From: Sphingobacteriaceae bacterium
GTDB lineage: Bacteria > Bacteroidota > Bacteroidia > Sphingobacteriales > Sphingobacteriaceae
Assembly: GCA_017745075.1 (NCBI GenBank)
Contig: JAGIAD010000029.1
Span: 620,001-684,000 of the forward strand
Length of the DNA: 64,000 nt
Direction of reading: 5' to 3'
Of the stretch, positions 25,980 through 34,088 are shown in pieces. Every line of letters starts with the position of its first letter. Within the stretch, counting starts at the first letter, position 1. The position numbers and the translations under genes are program-made. The notes under the pieces were generated by a model. The model was not told the origin of the DNA and ran no database searches. It saw nothing but the letters and a program-made list of their open reading frames with translations.

Positions 25980-27425
25980 CTATCTCCTAACCCCTCTGGT
26001 TTTTGCGGGTTTATTGGCTTTTTCCTGCTCCCGCTGCTGTTTTTTGTTATCAGGATTTGTCTGCCCCGAGTTAAGGGGATCATTGCTGTTCTTTGTTGCT
26101 TCATTGGTCTTGCCTTCGGAATTAACAGCAACCTGCGTCTTATGCGATTCGGCCGGCTCCGCTTTGTCTTGCAACTTATTTTTATCAGGGAAAGAAAAGT
26201 CTGTCTTACCTGTATTTTTATCAAATGTGATATAGGCATTGTAAGGTTTCCCCTTTCTATCTACTAATCCACTGACATAAATTTTCTCCCCCTCTTTAAA
26301 TTTCTGGTACTCTTCATCCGTTAGCTCCTTACCCCTGAAAACTTTTGATGCTTCTTTATCATTTAATGTGAGCACATTTGATTTATCCCGTTCAAAAAGA
26401 ATTTCCACATAGCGCTTTTCTGCATTAAACTGGACATTGGCACTGAATGGTTCTCCCTTATTAGAGATCATGTCCACTAAATACAATGGTTTACCTTCCA
26501 TCAGGATCTTCTTTTGTTCATCGTTCAGCTTGACCCCTTTCATCTCATCGGGAATCTTTATTCTATCAGCCCGTAGCGCAATAATCTCGTTGGTCTTTTT
26601 GTCAATACTGATGATCGAAGGAATTTTTTCTGTCGCGTTTGGATAAGTCAGACCAACAATCCTCCCCATATTTCCTGTTTTAAGCAAGTTGTCCTTATCC
26701 TCTTTCGAGAATTCATGTCCATAGTAAGGGTAACTTAAACTAGGCTCTTTTCGAATGCCATGAATGGCCATTACGACGTTTCCTTCCGCATTTCGCTGTA
26801 GGGAAAGTCTAGCGTCCAGACGCGTGATCGCTGTGCCTAAATTCAAACTGATTGGAACAAGGTCATTGGTCTTATAACCTTTTAAAAGTCCATCAAGTAA
26901 ATTATTCTTTTCTAGTTTTTCCCGGTTTAAACCAAGTTTAGACATCGTTTCCCAGTCAATTTCATCCACTTTATAACGGTACTCGCTAACTGGAGGGGTA
27001 GAATTTTGTGTGTTTTCCATATTGTTGTTATTTTGATTTTCGGTTTGTTTTTCCTGAATACTACCTACCGGTACTTCAAATTTGGAGAGTAATTCTCTGC
27101 CTTCTTCTGAAGGTTTATCAACCGCTTTCTGAATCTCATTGGCTGTTTCTGCTGCCGACGAAGCAGGAACTTTAAAGAATGAAAAGTTGGTAGGGTTCTT
27201 TAGTTGGTTCCAGAAATTGGAAAAGAAATTCGAAAATATATCTCCATGCTTATCCACTTTCATAAATTGGTTTTCGTTCTCTTTAAGGGGAGGAACTGTT
27301 TTCAGGTTACCATCCTTATCCATTTCTTTAACCACTTCAATTTTCATGGTTTCTTTATTTAAAACCAATAGAATATCAGAGAGCTGTTCGGGGATTTTCT
27401 GTTGGGTGTTTTCTGTTTCGCTCAT
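25980..27425 (-). CDS. DUF4099/DUF3945-domain ICE protein
   Basis: A 481-residue soluble protein when started at the ATG at 27425 (MSETENTQQ). This start is favoured over 27464 because the predicted -7 box lies at 27449-27456, inside the longer reading. A DUF4099-like segment (about residues 150-250, YRYKVDEIDWETMSKLGL) is followed by two DUF3945-like repeats with the pattern L(N/T)DEQ/EYQKF...GEPFSANVQFN and GKPYNAYITFD (about 300-420). These domains are typical of polyvalent proteins on Bacteroidota conjugative elements. The tail is charged, rich in Lys, Gln and Asn, and ends KTRGVRR. The molecular role is unknown. Confidence 0.85.
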   Translation of the reverse strand: MSETENTQQKIPEQLSDILLVLNKETMKIEVVKEMDKDGNLKTVPPLKENENQFMKVDKHGDIFSNFFSNFWNQLKNPTNFSFFKVPASSAAETANEIQKAVDKPSEEGRELLSKFEVPVGSIQEKQTENQNNNNMENTQNSTPPVSEYRYKVDEIDWETMSKLGLNREKLEKNNLLDGLLKGYKTNDLVPISLNLGTAITRLDARLSLQRNAEGNVVMAIHGIRKEPSLSYPYYGHEFSKEDKDNLLKTGNMGRIVGLTYPNATEKIPSIISIDKKTNEIIALRADRIKIPDEMKGVKLNDEQKKILMEGKPLYLVDMISNKGEPFSANVQFNAEKRYVEILFERDKSNVLTLNDKEASKVFRGKELTDEEYQKFKEGEKIYVSGLVDRKGKPYNAYITFDKNTGKTDFSFPDKNKLQDKAEPAESHKTQVAVNSEGKTNEATKNSNDPLNSGQTNPDNKKQQREQEKANKPAKTRGVRR

Positions 27426-27448
27426 GATTTTTATATTAATATTCACGT

Positions 27449-27510
27449 CAAAACTATCTGCCAACTAAAAACTAGTCATGATTTGGCTGTCAATGGCACT
27501 ATTTGGCTTT
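27449..27510 (-). promoter_or_regulatory. Predicted DUF3945 promoter with phased GCCAAA-type box
   Basis: On the plus strand TGGC occurs at 27484, 27494 and 27504, exactly 10 bp apart. In gene orientation the last half-site GCCAAA (27482-27487) ends 25 bp before TAGTTTTG (27449-27456), a perfect TAnnTTTG box. The distal half-site lies inside the last codons of the upstream helix-turn-helix gene. Confidence 0.75.
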
Positions 27511-27819
27511 TCTTGACTTTGACAAATCATGTGCTCCTGAAAAGCTATCCCTGATAAATGCATCAACATCCGAGAGTTTATAGTATAGCTTTCCGCTCAA
27601 CATAAAATACGGAAGCCTCCCACTGTCACGGTGTCGTTGCAATGTACGCCGACTGATCTTCAGCTTTTGAAGAACATCCTGATTATCCAGCAATTCCTCG
27701 CCATCAAGCGAATTAACATGTTTTCTGTTCACACCTATCTGCTCACTCAAAACATCAAAACGCTCCATGATTCTTTTCATCCAAAATTGAAATTCCATTT
27801 TATCGATTTCCATAAGCAC
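27499..27819 (-). CDS. Small helix-turn-helix DNA-binding protein
   Basis: A 106-residue protein whose second half has the MerR/excisionase-type helix-turn-helix: LLDNQDVLQKLKISRRTLQRHRDSGRLPY then KLYYKLSDVDAFI (about residues 44-91). Such small proteins occur next to RteC and act as excisionase-like or regulatory factors in CTnDOT-type elements. The ATG at 27798 (MEFQFW) is an alternative start. It lies immediately upstream of the DUF3945 gene, whose promoter box overlaps its 3' end. Confidence 0.75.
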   Translation of the reverse strand: MLMEIDKMEFQFWMKRIMERFDVLSEQIGVNRKHVNSLDGEELLDNQDVLQKLKISRRTLQRHRDSGRLPYFMLSGKLYYKLSDVDAFIRDSFSGAHDLSKSRKAK

Positions 27820-28129
27820 TGATATTAGGTTAATCTCGTTGATGATAATTCAGCCCCCAGGTGTTGAATTACAAAACGAAATTCGGGTAACAGCGCGGAA
27901 ATATCTGCCAAGCTTTACCAATTGAAAAGCTGGTTATTTGAAAAATGCAACAACAAACATAAACCACTACTAATAAAGCAGTTGAAATTATTTACATGTT
28001 ATAAATAAGGTCGTAACAGTCCTTTTGCCAATTGACACTTATTGGCAAATCCAAAGAAGTTTAAAATAGGTCCCTAATGATCAAAAGAGTACAGGGCAAA
28101 ATTTAGAAGTAAGCTTAACTCGAGAGTAG
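27820..28129. other. Intergenic region between RteC and the helix-turn-helix gene
   Basis: About 310 bp. It contains a perfect 9-bp inverted repeat TTTGCCAAT/ATTGGCAAA with an 8-base spacer (28024-28049). This includes two 10-bp-spaced half-sites like those of the phased box (ATTGAC 28031, ATTGGC 28041), but no TAnnTTTG box at the expected distance. No gene is seen. Confidence 0.5.
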
Positions 28130-28972
28130 TTAAATCAAATCTTTATCCATATAATTTTCCATTGAGGTCTTAAGATTGTCGAGGAAAGCTGTCCTGCTAC
28201 CTGCTCGGTATTTCATTCTATGGAAAGCATGGTGAACGTCACCAAGTTGAATCCTGAAGATTTGCTGGAATTGCTCACTGATCTTCCTGATCCCCACCCT
28301 TCCATCGGATAAACTGCCGGAACAATGTAAAGCGTATATGAGCTCAATAAGTGCATTTTTGGATTCGGTCCAATGAAAATCCTTTTGCTTAGACCTTGTT
28401 TCAAAAGTTTTGCTACTAATTTTTGCAATTAGGTACTCCAGGAGAAGGTCGTAAGCCAGGATTCGGGAAACCTTGTAATCGTAATATGTCGAGAAATGGC
28501 TATCGACTTCAAAAACGAAACTACTTAATCCTGAGTTAAAATTAATTTTACCCAACTCGAAAAATTCATGATCACGGTCAGTACGTCCTGACCGGTAGTA
28601 CCTATAAAACTTCGACTTACTTATCTGGTCATCGTGTTCTTGCTTTAAATGCTGTAGTTCATTCGCATAGTACTTTTGATAATGTTTTCCGCTTGCAACA
28701 AGATATGGACTGGCAGTCTCTATCCTATACAGCTTATTGTAATAGATAAGCTTGCCCAATATTTGTGGTTTAATACTTTTAAAAAATTCGATTTCTTCGG
28801 ATTTATCCGAAAATCCAAATTGTAAAACATGATCCTTAAGATCTGCAAGTATCTTCCGGAGAAACTTTGTCATCCGGTAACTTTCATCAATAATTTGGAG
28901 TGATTCCAAACTGACTTTCTGTTCGTACTGTAGGATGTGCGAGATAGCATCCTTGTAAATCTGTTTTTTCAT
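28130..28972 (-). CDS. rteC: RteC-family regulator
   Basis: A 280-residue soluble, mostly helical protein resembling RteC of CTnDOT. RteC is the activator that turns on excision genes after tetracycline-induced RteA/RteB signalling in that element. Visible family-like features are the N-terminal helical part and the central segment FYRYYRSGRTDRDHEFFELG (about residues 142-161). No RteA/RteB two-component genes are seen in the window and no tetracycline resistance gene is visible, so the inducing signal may differ. It is transcribed toward the small helix-turn-helix gene. Confidence 0.8.
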   Translation of the reverse strand: MKKQIYKDAISHILQYEQKVSLESLQIIDESYRMTKFLRKILADLKDHVLQFGFSDKSEEIEFFKSIKPQILGKLIYYNKLYRIETASPYLVASGKHYQKYYANELQHLKQEHDDQISKSKFYRYYRSGRTDRDHEFFELGKINFNSGLSSFVFEVDSHFSTYYDYKVSRILAYDLLLEYLIAKISSKTFETRSKQKDFHWTESKNALIELIYALHCSGSLSDGRVGIRKISEQFQQIFRIQLGDVHHAFHRMKYRAGSRTAFLDNLKTSMENYMDKDLI

Positions 28973-29276
28973 GGTAATAGTTTTTTAGTGAATAGTTAAT
29001 ATTCCCTAAGAGAGAATCTTTAGAGCTTCAACTTAAGAAATTAAAATTTAATTCTCAATAACGAGAAAAAAAAATTAATGAATTTCTTCAATAAAAAATT
29101 ACTATTCCACTATTCTAAACAGCGCTTACAATTAAATTCAGAAATACTTTAGTGCCTTAATTAGTATAAAATTTTATAACTGGTTTGGATAGATTTAATA
29201 TTTCCTTTTCTCTTTGACTAGCATCGGTAGGCCAATTTAATCAAACAATAAGTTTATTTATTAAGGTTACTGTACA
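28973..29276. other. AT-rich intergenic region between divergent regulators
   Basis: About 300 bp upstream of both rteC (minus) and the 29359 gene (plus). Very AT-rich; no gene seen. Two weak half-sites (GCCAAT 29231, TCAAAC 29241) precede the strong phased box at 29277. Confidence 0.5.
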
Positions 29277-29336
29277 GCCAAATAAGGTCAAATAGTGCCA
29301 AACAACAGCTTTTAATTTGGCAGTCAGCTACTTTTC
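29277..29336 (+). promoter_or_regulatory. Predicted promoter of the 29359 gene with phased GCCAAA-type box
   Basis: Half-sites GCCAAA (29277), GTCAAA (29287) and GCCAAA (29297) are exactly 10 bp apart. The last ends 26 bp before TACTTTTC (29329-29336), one mismatch from TAnnTTTG. The ATG is 22 bp further. Confidence 0.75.
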
Positions 29337-29358
29337 AGGTATATAAAAAATAGGTCAA

Positions 29359-29631
29359 ATGGAAGAGATTACCAAAGATGATCTTCGACAGCTTAGAATG
29401 CTAATTGTCGATGATATTGAAAAGTTGCTTGATCAAAAATTGACAGTCAAATTAGAAAAAGATCAGCAAGAGTGGCTTCGGAGCAAAGCGGTGCGTCATA
29501 TTTTAAATATATCACCAACCACTTTGCAAAACCTGCGAATCTCAGGGAATTTGAGATTTCAAAAGATTATGGGATCATATTACTACAACAGAACTGATCT
29601 TTTAAAACTGTTTGGAGATGGAAAAAAATAG
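29359..29631 (+). CDS. Small helix-turn-helix DNA-binding protein
   Basis: A 90-residue protein with a helical, charged N-terminus and a C-terminal excisionase-like helix-turn-helix (about residues 45-86: LRSKAVRHILNISPTTLQNL then GSYYYNRTDLLKLF). It is the first of two overlapping plus-strand genes near the integrase. Its promoter carries the phased-repeat box, so it is either a member or the controller of that regulon. Similar proteins near integrases act as excision or transcription factors. Confidence 0.8.
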   Translation: MEEITKDDLRQLRMLIVDDIEKLLDQKLTVKLEKDQQEWLRSKAVRHILNISPTTLQNLRISGNLRFQKIMGSYYYNRTDLLKLFGDGKK

Positions 29632-29911
29632 CGCTGACCATTGGTTACAATTTCTTAAGATGGCAACAAAAGACGTCAGGCTAAATGTTTGGCATTTATC
29701 GCTCTTACTGGCTATTGTCCAGCTTGCCTATCTTCAAAATGAAAAAACAGTTATACACGTAAGTCGAAGTAAATTAATCGAACTTTCCCACATATACACC
29801 CTTACTACATATCACCGATATTTCAAACAGCTTCAGGATTTCGGCTATGTAAGATATACTCCCTCGTATCATCCTGGTTATCGGAGTATTGTGGAGCTTC
29901 TGGAATTTTAA
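29618..29911 (+). CDS. Small hypothetical protein, winged-helix-like
   Basis: A 97-residue protein from the ATG at 29618, overlapping the end of the upstream helix-turn-helix gene by 14 bp. A TTG two codons earlier is possible. The helical middle (LSLLLAIVQLAYLQNEKTV) and the part VSRSKLIELSHIYTLTTYHR then YFKQLQDFGYVRY look like a winged-helix domain of the kind used in replication or plasmid-control proteins. I do not recognise a specific family. Overlap and position suggest it acts with the upstream DNA-binding protein. Confidence 0.7.
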   Translation: MEKNSADHWLQFLKMATKDVRLNVWHLSLLLAIVQLAYLQNEKTVIHVSRSKLIELSHIYTLTTYHRYFKQLQDFGYVRYTPSYHPGYRSIVELLEF

Positions 29912-29975
29912 GAAGCTCCATTTTAATTTATTCATAATAGAAGAACTTTTGTTTAAAGTCATATCAGTTTTCCTT

Positions 29976-31403
29976 TTATCTTACCACGTTGAATTCAGGG
30001 ATCTCTGGATGAAATACTTTCAGTTGAACGGATACAGTCGAATGAGATTTTAAAATATTCAATTGCTCAGATAGTTCAATTAGCTTTGTATCATACAGAA
30101 TAGGATCTGCATTGCATTTACCTGTCTTTAAATCTTCTAGTTCTTTTTCAAAGTTCTTCAATAAAACTGCGAAACTATCTTTGCTCTTGCCGAACATTCT
30201 TTCTGTTAGACCTGCCATTTCTTTGCTTATCGTATCTTGTTCCGTTAAAGCATAGTCCTCTGTCTGCCTAACAGTGCTGTGTCCAAGCATTTCCTTTACC
30301 ACATGAATTGGTACTCCATTATTTAAGGTAACGGTACTGGCAAATGTCCGTCGTGCTACGTGAGTACTAAGCACGGACTTAATTCCGCACAGTTCTGCAA
30401 TTTCTTTGAGATATTCATTCATCTTTTGGTTTGAACTCACAGGTAGCACAGAACCTCTTTTAATGCATGTAGGATGGTCTTTATATTTAACCATGATCTC
30501 AACGGCTTTCGGAAGTAGTGGAATATCAGTATTAGATTTCGTCTTTTGCCTGTTACTCATAATCCAAAGTTGTCCGTCCACTTCTTTAATGTCTTCCCTC
30601 TTCAACTGATAAACATCGATATAGGCAAGTCCTGTGTAGCACTGGAAAACAAAAACGTCCCGAACCATTGTAAGCCTCTCAGTCGAAAACTCTTTATTTT
30701 CAAGTCGACTCAGCTCTGACATCGTTAATGGATACTTCTTAACTCTAGTCTTTTTGCCTTTAAACAGGCCGAAAGGATCTTTAGAAATAATTTCTTTTGC
30801 AATTGCTCGCAAAACAATCTTTTTAAAATTGCTGATATATTTCAGTGTAGTATTATTTGAACAGTCCCTAACTGTTTTTAAATAAAACTCATAATCTACT
30901 ATGAATTCATAATTAAGTTCACGAAACTCCAGATCATCTCTTTTATATTTAAAAAGGATAAACTCCTTAACATGCGAACGCGCAGTCTCGTACTTTGTAT
31001 GAGTACCTTTAGCAAATTCTCTTTTTTTTACCAACGCCGCCATTTCATCATTGTGAGCCTGAAACTCTTCCAGTACCTTCGCTTTCGAAATAGTTTCTCC
31101 CTTTACAAAAGAAATAATTCCAATCGCAGAAATAGTCTGACCTGAATTGATAAGCTCGGTTTTATACAGATTGATTTTGGTAGTTAATGCGTCAATGTAC
31201 AAGTTAAGCGTGCGGGCATCTTCTTTGGTTCCTATGGCTTTCCCTTGGTCCTGATCCCACCGCCGATCATCCCATTTCATTTTTGTTGAGGTCTCTTTAG
31301 GAATTCCATCTACCGTAACTCTTAAGTAGACGTACCTCATGTGTTCTGTTTTGTTTTTTGGACTTTTCAAAAAGAAATTCAGTCCGTAGCTTGATTCTAA
31401 CAT
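29976..31403 (-). CDS. int: Tyrosine recombinase (IntDOT-like integrase)
   Basis: A 475-residue site-specific integrase that would integrate and excise the element. It has an arm-binding-type N-domain (residues 1-100), a SAM-like core-binding domain (about 105-215) and a catalytic domain. HVARRTF (about residues 346-352) supplies His and Arg, and LGHSTVRQTEDYAL (about 370-383) supplies the second His and the nucleophile Tyr. The position of the first catalytic Arg (TGLR in most families) reads TGLAYID at about 258. Loss of this Arg is known for IntDOT and many Bacteroidota integrases. The C-terminus is extended by about 90 residues past the tyrosine. Confidence 0.93.
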   Translation of the reverse strand: MLESSYGLNFFLKSPKNKTEHMRYVYLRVTVDGIPKETSTKMKWDDRRWDQDQGKAIGTKEDARTLNLYIDALTTKINLYKTELINSGQTISAIGIISFVKGETISKAKVLEEFQAHNDEMAALVKKREFAKGTHTKYETARSHVKEFILFKYKRDDLEFRELNYEFIVDYEFYLKTVRDCSNNTTLKYISNFKKIVLRAIAKEIISKDPFGLFKGKKTRVKKYPLTMSELSRLENKEFSTERLTMVRDVFVFQCYTGLAYIDVYQLKREDIKEVDGQLWIMSNRQKTKSNTDIPLLPKAVEIMVKYKDHPTCIKRGSVLPVSSNQKMNEYLKEIAELCGIKSVLSTHVARRTFASTVTLNNGVPIHVVKEMLGHSTVRQTEDYALTEQDTISKEMAGLTERMFGKSKDSFAVLLKNFEKELEDLKTGKCNADPILYDTKLIELSEQLNILKSHSTVSVQLKVFHPEIPEFNVVR

Positions 31404-31505
31404 AATTAAACATTTTAAGGTTTTATAAATGTCAAACTAAATTGTTCTCAAGTCAAGTCGTAGCACACTGCCACACGTTGATAATCAATGATTTACAACA
31501 TAATT

Positions 31506-31552
31506 CGTGGCACTTTTTTTTTAAAAAAAAAAGTGCCACGATTGTGCCACGA
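31506..31552. other. Candidate integrase arm-type sites (GTGCCACG repeats)
   Basis: CGTGGCAC (31506-31513), nine T and ten A, then GTGCCACG (31533-31540) form a near-perfect 35-bp palindrome, followed by another GTGCCACGA (31544-31552). They lie about 100-150 bp upstream of the integrase start, a usual place for integrase arm sites. A degraded version (GTGCCATGATATTGCCACGAT, 31749-31769) occurs on the far side of the tRNA fragment. Confidence 0.5.
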
Positions 31553-31600
31553 AGATTACAGGTATTAATGTAAATTTTAGCGATTCCTGCAAATAAAAGA

Positions 31601-31631
31601 AAAGCCTGCAATTTTTGAAATTGCAGGCTTT
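31601..31631. terminator. Bidirectional stem-loop
   Basis: AAAGCCTGCAATTT/AAATTGCAGGCTTT, a 14-bp perfect stem. It lies 45 bp downstream of the tRNA 3'-end fragment as read on the minus strand, the position of a tRNA terminator. Confidence 0.7.
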
Positions 31632-31675
31632 ATCAGTTTTTTCCACGCTTTAGAGAGATTCTCTATTGTATAGTT

Positions 31676-31705
31676 GCGGAGAGTGAGGGATTCGAACCTC
31701 TCCTT
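31676..31705 (-). other. tRNA-Ser-like 3' fragment, candidate attachment site
   Basis: On the minus strand GGTTCGAATCCCTC then ACTCTCCG reads as the T-arm and 3' acceptor strand of a bacterial tRNA-Ser (acceptor GGAGAGT expected at the 5' end). The 5' part, anticodon arm and variable arm are absent. Such isolated 3' ends mark attachment sites of tRNA-targeting integrases. The identity as Ser is from memory of the family. Confidence 0.5.
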
Positions 31706-31820
31706 TCAATATACGATAAACATTGATTTTTTTATTTTTGGAATTAAAAGTGCCATGATATTGCCACGATCTTTTCTTACCTTTTCAAAAAATCAATTTT
31801 CAGTCTCTTCTGAGCTATTG

Positions 31821-31894
31821 CGGAATGGACGGGACTCGAACCCGCGACCCCATGCGTGACAGGCATGTATTCTAACCAGCTGAACTACCACTCC
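31821..31894 (-). tRNA. tRNA-Asp (GTC), copy 1
   Basis: A 74-nt tRNA gene on the minus strand. The acceptor strand GGAGTGG pairs with CCATTCC (one G-U), the anticodon stem-loop is ATGCCTGTCACGCAT with anticodon GTC, and the T-arm is GCGGGTTCGAGTCCCGT. CCA is not encoded. A promoter with a perfect TATATTTG box lies 45 bp upstream (31939-31946). Confidence 0.95.
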
Positions 31895-31938
31895 TTTTGT
31901 TCTTCTTAAAGTTCGAACCTCTATCTCTTTCGAGGTTG

Positions 31939-31946
31939 CAAATATA
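31939..31946 (-). promoter_or_regulatory. tRNA-Asp promoter -7 box
   Basis: TATATTTG on the minus strand matches TAnnTTTG. The same box and flanks occur upstream of tRNA-Asp copy 2 (38796-38803). Confidence 0.7.
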
Positions 31947-32048
31947 AAGACAAAATTCAGTTTATCACCATCCTGATCAAGATTTTCGATTACAATTGCA
32001 TAACCTGTTGATTTTCATCCAAAATAAAACAATAACATCTCAGAAAGA

Positions 32049-33632
32049 TCAGATAACCCTCAGTCGCTCTTCCTCCAGATCGATCTGATATAACTGCTGT
32101 CGGATCACTTCCTCACTAACTGAATCATCCTTGTTAAGCTCCGAAAGATACAATCGCTGGCTTTCGAGCAACTCCACAAAAATCGATTTCGTTTTTTCAC
32201 TCATCCAGCTATCGTCTGTAGCTTTAGATTTTTCTTCCAAATGCTTCAGAAATTTCTCCATGCCGGCATGTCCATTCAACTCATTATCGTATTTGTTTTT
32301 AAGAAACTGATAGGAATGCATTTTCAGGCCTTGTCTCATTTTTTGCCTCACAGATTCCTCACTTTCCTGGTTAATTCTCATGCCAAATCCTCCTGCACGT
32401 TTTATAAAATAAGGAAGCGTAAGGCCTTGAACCAACAGGGTAAGCAAGATTACTACAAAAGTAATGAACAAAATCAGGTCTCTTTGCGGGAAAGCAATTC
32501 CATTATCAAATGCTATAGGTATGGCTAATGCAGCCGCCAGCGATACAACGCCACGCATACCCGTCCAGCCAAGCAATAAAGGCATCGTGAAACGCATTCT
32601 TCTTGATGACACAGCCGGAGCTACACTTGGGCGGAAAATAAGTGTAGCAATAAGGGCAGCATAAGAACTGATTATACGGGCAGCAATTAAAACGCCGGTA
32701 ACCAACAAACCATAACCAATTGCAGTGCTTAGTGGAATGCCTTTTGACCTAAGCCCATCCATAATTTCCGGAAGTTCGAGCCCAATGATTAAAAACACAA
32801 TACCATTTAAAATAAAGATGAAGCTTTCCCATACACTTAACGCCCTGATACGACTGGTACTACTTAAAAAAAGCAGCCTTCTTGCCGACATAAATAATCC
32901 TCCACTTACCACAGCCAATACGCCGGAACTGTGCAGCTCTTCAGCGATCCAATACATAAAGTAAGGCTCGATAAGCATAAGTGCGATATCTGATGGGGCA
33001 TCTGTAGGCAAATACCTATGCGCCTGAACAAAGATCCAGCCCAGTAATAAACCGATCGCAGCTCCGCCAATAACCATCCATAAAAAGCTAAGTGCTGCAT
33101 CTTGCCATATAAACTGACCGGTGCCTACTGCCACCAATGCAAAACGGAAAATAATGAGGGAGGAGGCATCATTTAATAAACTTTCTCCTTCTAAAATAGC
33201 TGAAGTGGATTTTGGAATTTTAACAAACTTAGTAATGGCACCCGTACTTACAGCATCAGGTGGGGATACTATCCCTCCCAGCAGAAATCCCAAAGCAATT
33301 GTAAATCCAGGGATAAAATGGTTCGTTACAAGGGCTACCGAAAGCGCTGTAAAAAAAACAACCAGGAAAGCAAAACTTCCGATAATACGCCACCACTTTT
33401 TCATCTCCTTAAAAGAAATGGACCAGGCCGCTTCAAATAATAATGGAGGAAGGAATATAAAAAAGATGAGGTTAGGATCAATTTTCACCATGGGCAACCC
33501 AGGTATAAAGCTTATTAACAATCCACCAACAACAAGCAGAATAGGGTATGCGATTTTGAGTTTAGCAGCCCACATCGTTAACAGTACGATTATGGCTACC
33601 ATAGCAAGTAGAAAGGGTAAAATAGTATGCAT
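32049..33632 (-). CDS. Na+/H+ antiporter, CPA1 family
   Basis: A 527-residue inner-membrane antiporter exchanging Na+ (or K+) for protons. The ATG at 33632 (MHTILPFLLAMVAIIV) is preferred over one 13 residues earlier. About twelve membrane segments fill residues 1-410. CPA1 signature segments are FLPPLLFEAAW (about 60-70), GGIVSPPDAV (about 115-125) with the conserved Asp, and LEGESLLNDASSL (about 146-158) with the second Asp. A cytoplasmic helical tail of about 120 residues follows. It is the first complete gene to the right of tRNA-Asp copy 1 and is chromosomal or island cargo, not conjugation machinery. Confidence 0.9.
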   Translation of the reverse strand: MHTILPFLLAMVAIIVLLTMWAAKLKIAYPILLVVGGLLISFIPGLPMVKIDPNLIFFIFLPPLLFEAAWSISFKEMKKWWRIIGSFAFLVVFFTALSVALVTNHFIPGFTIALGFLLGGIVSPPDAVSTGAITKFVKIPKSTSAILEGESLLNDASSLIIFRFALVAVGTGQFIWQDAALSFLWMVIGGAAIGLLLGWIFVQAHRYLPTDAPSDIALMLIEPYFMYWIAEELHSSGVLAVVSGGLFMSARRLLFLSSTSRIRALSVWESFIFILNGIVFLIIGLELPEIMDGLRSKGIPLSTAIGYGLLVTGVLIAARIISSYAALIATLIFRPSVAPAVSSRRMRFTMPLLLGWTGMRGVVSLAAALAIPIAFDNGIAFPQRDLILFITFVVILLTLLVQGLTLPYFIKRAGGFGMRINQESEESVRQKMRQGLKMHSYQFLKNKYDNELNGHAGMEKFLKHLEEKSKATDDSWMSEKTKSIFVELLESQRLYLSELNKDDSVSEEVIRQQLYQIDLEEERLRVI

Positions 33633-34088
33633 AGGATATTGTTTTTTGAGTGAACTAGCGCTTTTCTTCAAAGAAACCCGAATAAAAAATGTTTGCAGAT
33701 GGCCTTATCTGGCATTTTCATTACATCAATTTCGAATTCAGGATCAAAGCGATAATATCTCAATTTTACAGCCTTAATTTATAAAAAATGCTCAAGAATA
33801 TAAGATCGTAACAAAAAGGGTTTCGAGCGATAACTACTATCATGATTGGACACATAACAGTATTTAAAGTGTGATGAAGTGTTTCGCGGCAATGGCAAAT
33901 GAGCATTTTATTCAATATATTGCAAGTCAATTATTTAATTAGCTGTTTTTACCTAAAAAACTGATGTACTCAAAGAATCAAATATCCCTTACATAATTCA
34001 GGAATAGAAAATTAGGGAAAGGTATAATGTTGTATCATCTGAAGACTTATTTATCTCTAAACTTAGCTGGAAACAAGAGCTTTTGCCA
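33633..34088. other. Intergenic region
   Basis: About 450 bp between divergent antiporter and AraC genes. AT-rich; no repeat, RNA or gene recognised. Confidence 0.5.

Larger units (their letters stand above)
1..31705. mobile_element. Integrative conjugative element, CTnDOT-like, left end outside window
   Basis: The region carries a nearly complete Bacteroidota conjugation system: a tra operon on the minus strand, a mobA-mobB-mobC block on the plus strand, topoisomerase III, DUF1896 and DUF3945 proteins, RteC and a tyrosine integrase at its right edge. This gene set is typical of conjugative transposons of the CTnDOT class. The remaining transfer genes expected after traM (traN and onward) should lie to the left of the window. 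The right boundary is placed at a tRNA 3'-end-like fragment (31676-31705) beyond the integrase and its upstream repeats. It could instead lie nearer 31552. No copy of the left junction is visible, so the exact ends are inferred. Confidence 0.85.

Noticed and set aside
25976..26239. Arg- and Lys-rich minus-strand frame overlapping the DUF3945 3' end
   Set aside because: It is a shifted frame over the low-complexity Lys/Gln-rich tail of the DUF3945 gene; composition reflects that tail.
28024..28049. Palindrome TTTGCCAAT/ATTGGCAAA as an eighth member of the phased-box regulon
   Set aside because: Two half-sites have the 10-bp spacing, but no TAnnTTTG-like box lies at 25-26 bp, and the gene start is over 200 bp away. 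Kept only as a note.
31676..31705. Intact tRNA-Ser gene
   Set aside because: Only the T-arm and 3' acceptor strand are present; no anticodon arm or 5' half can be found upstream.
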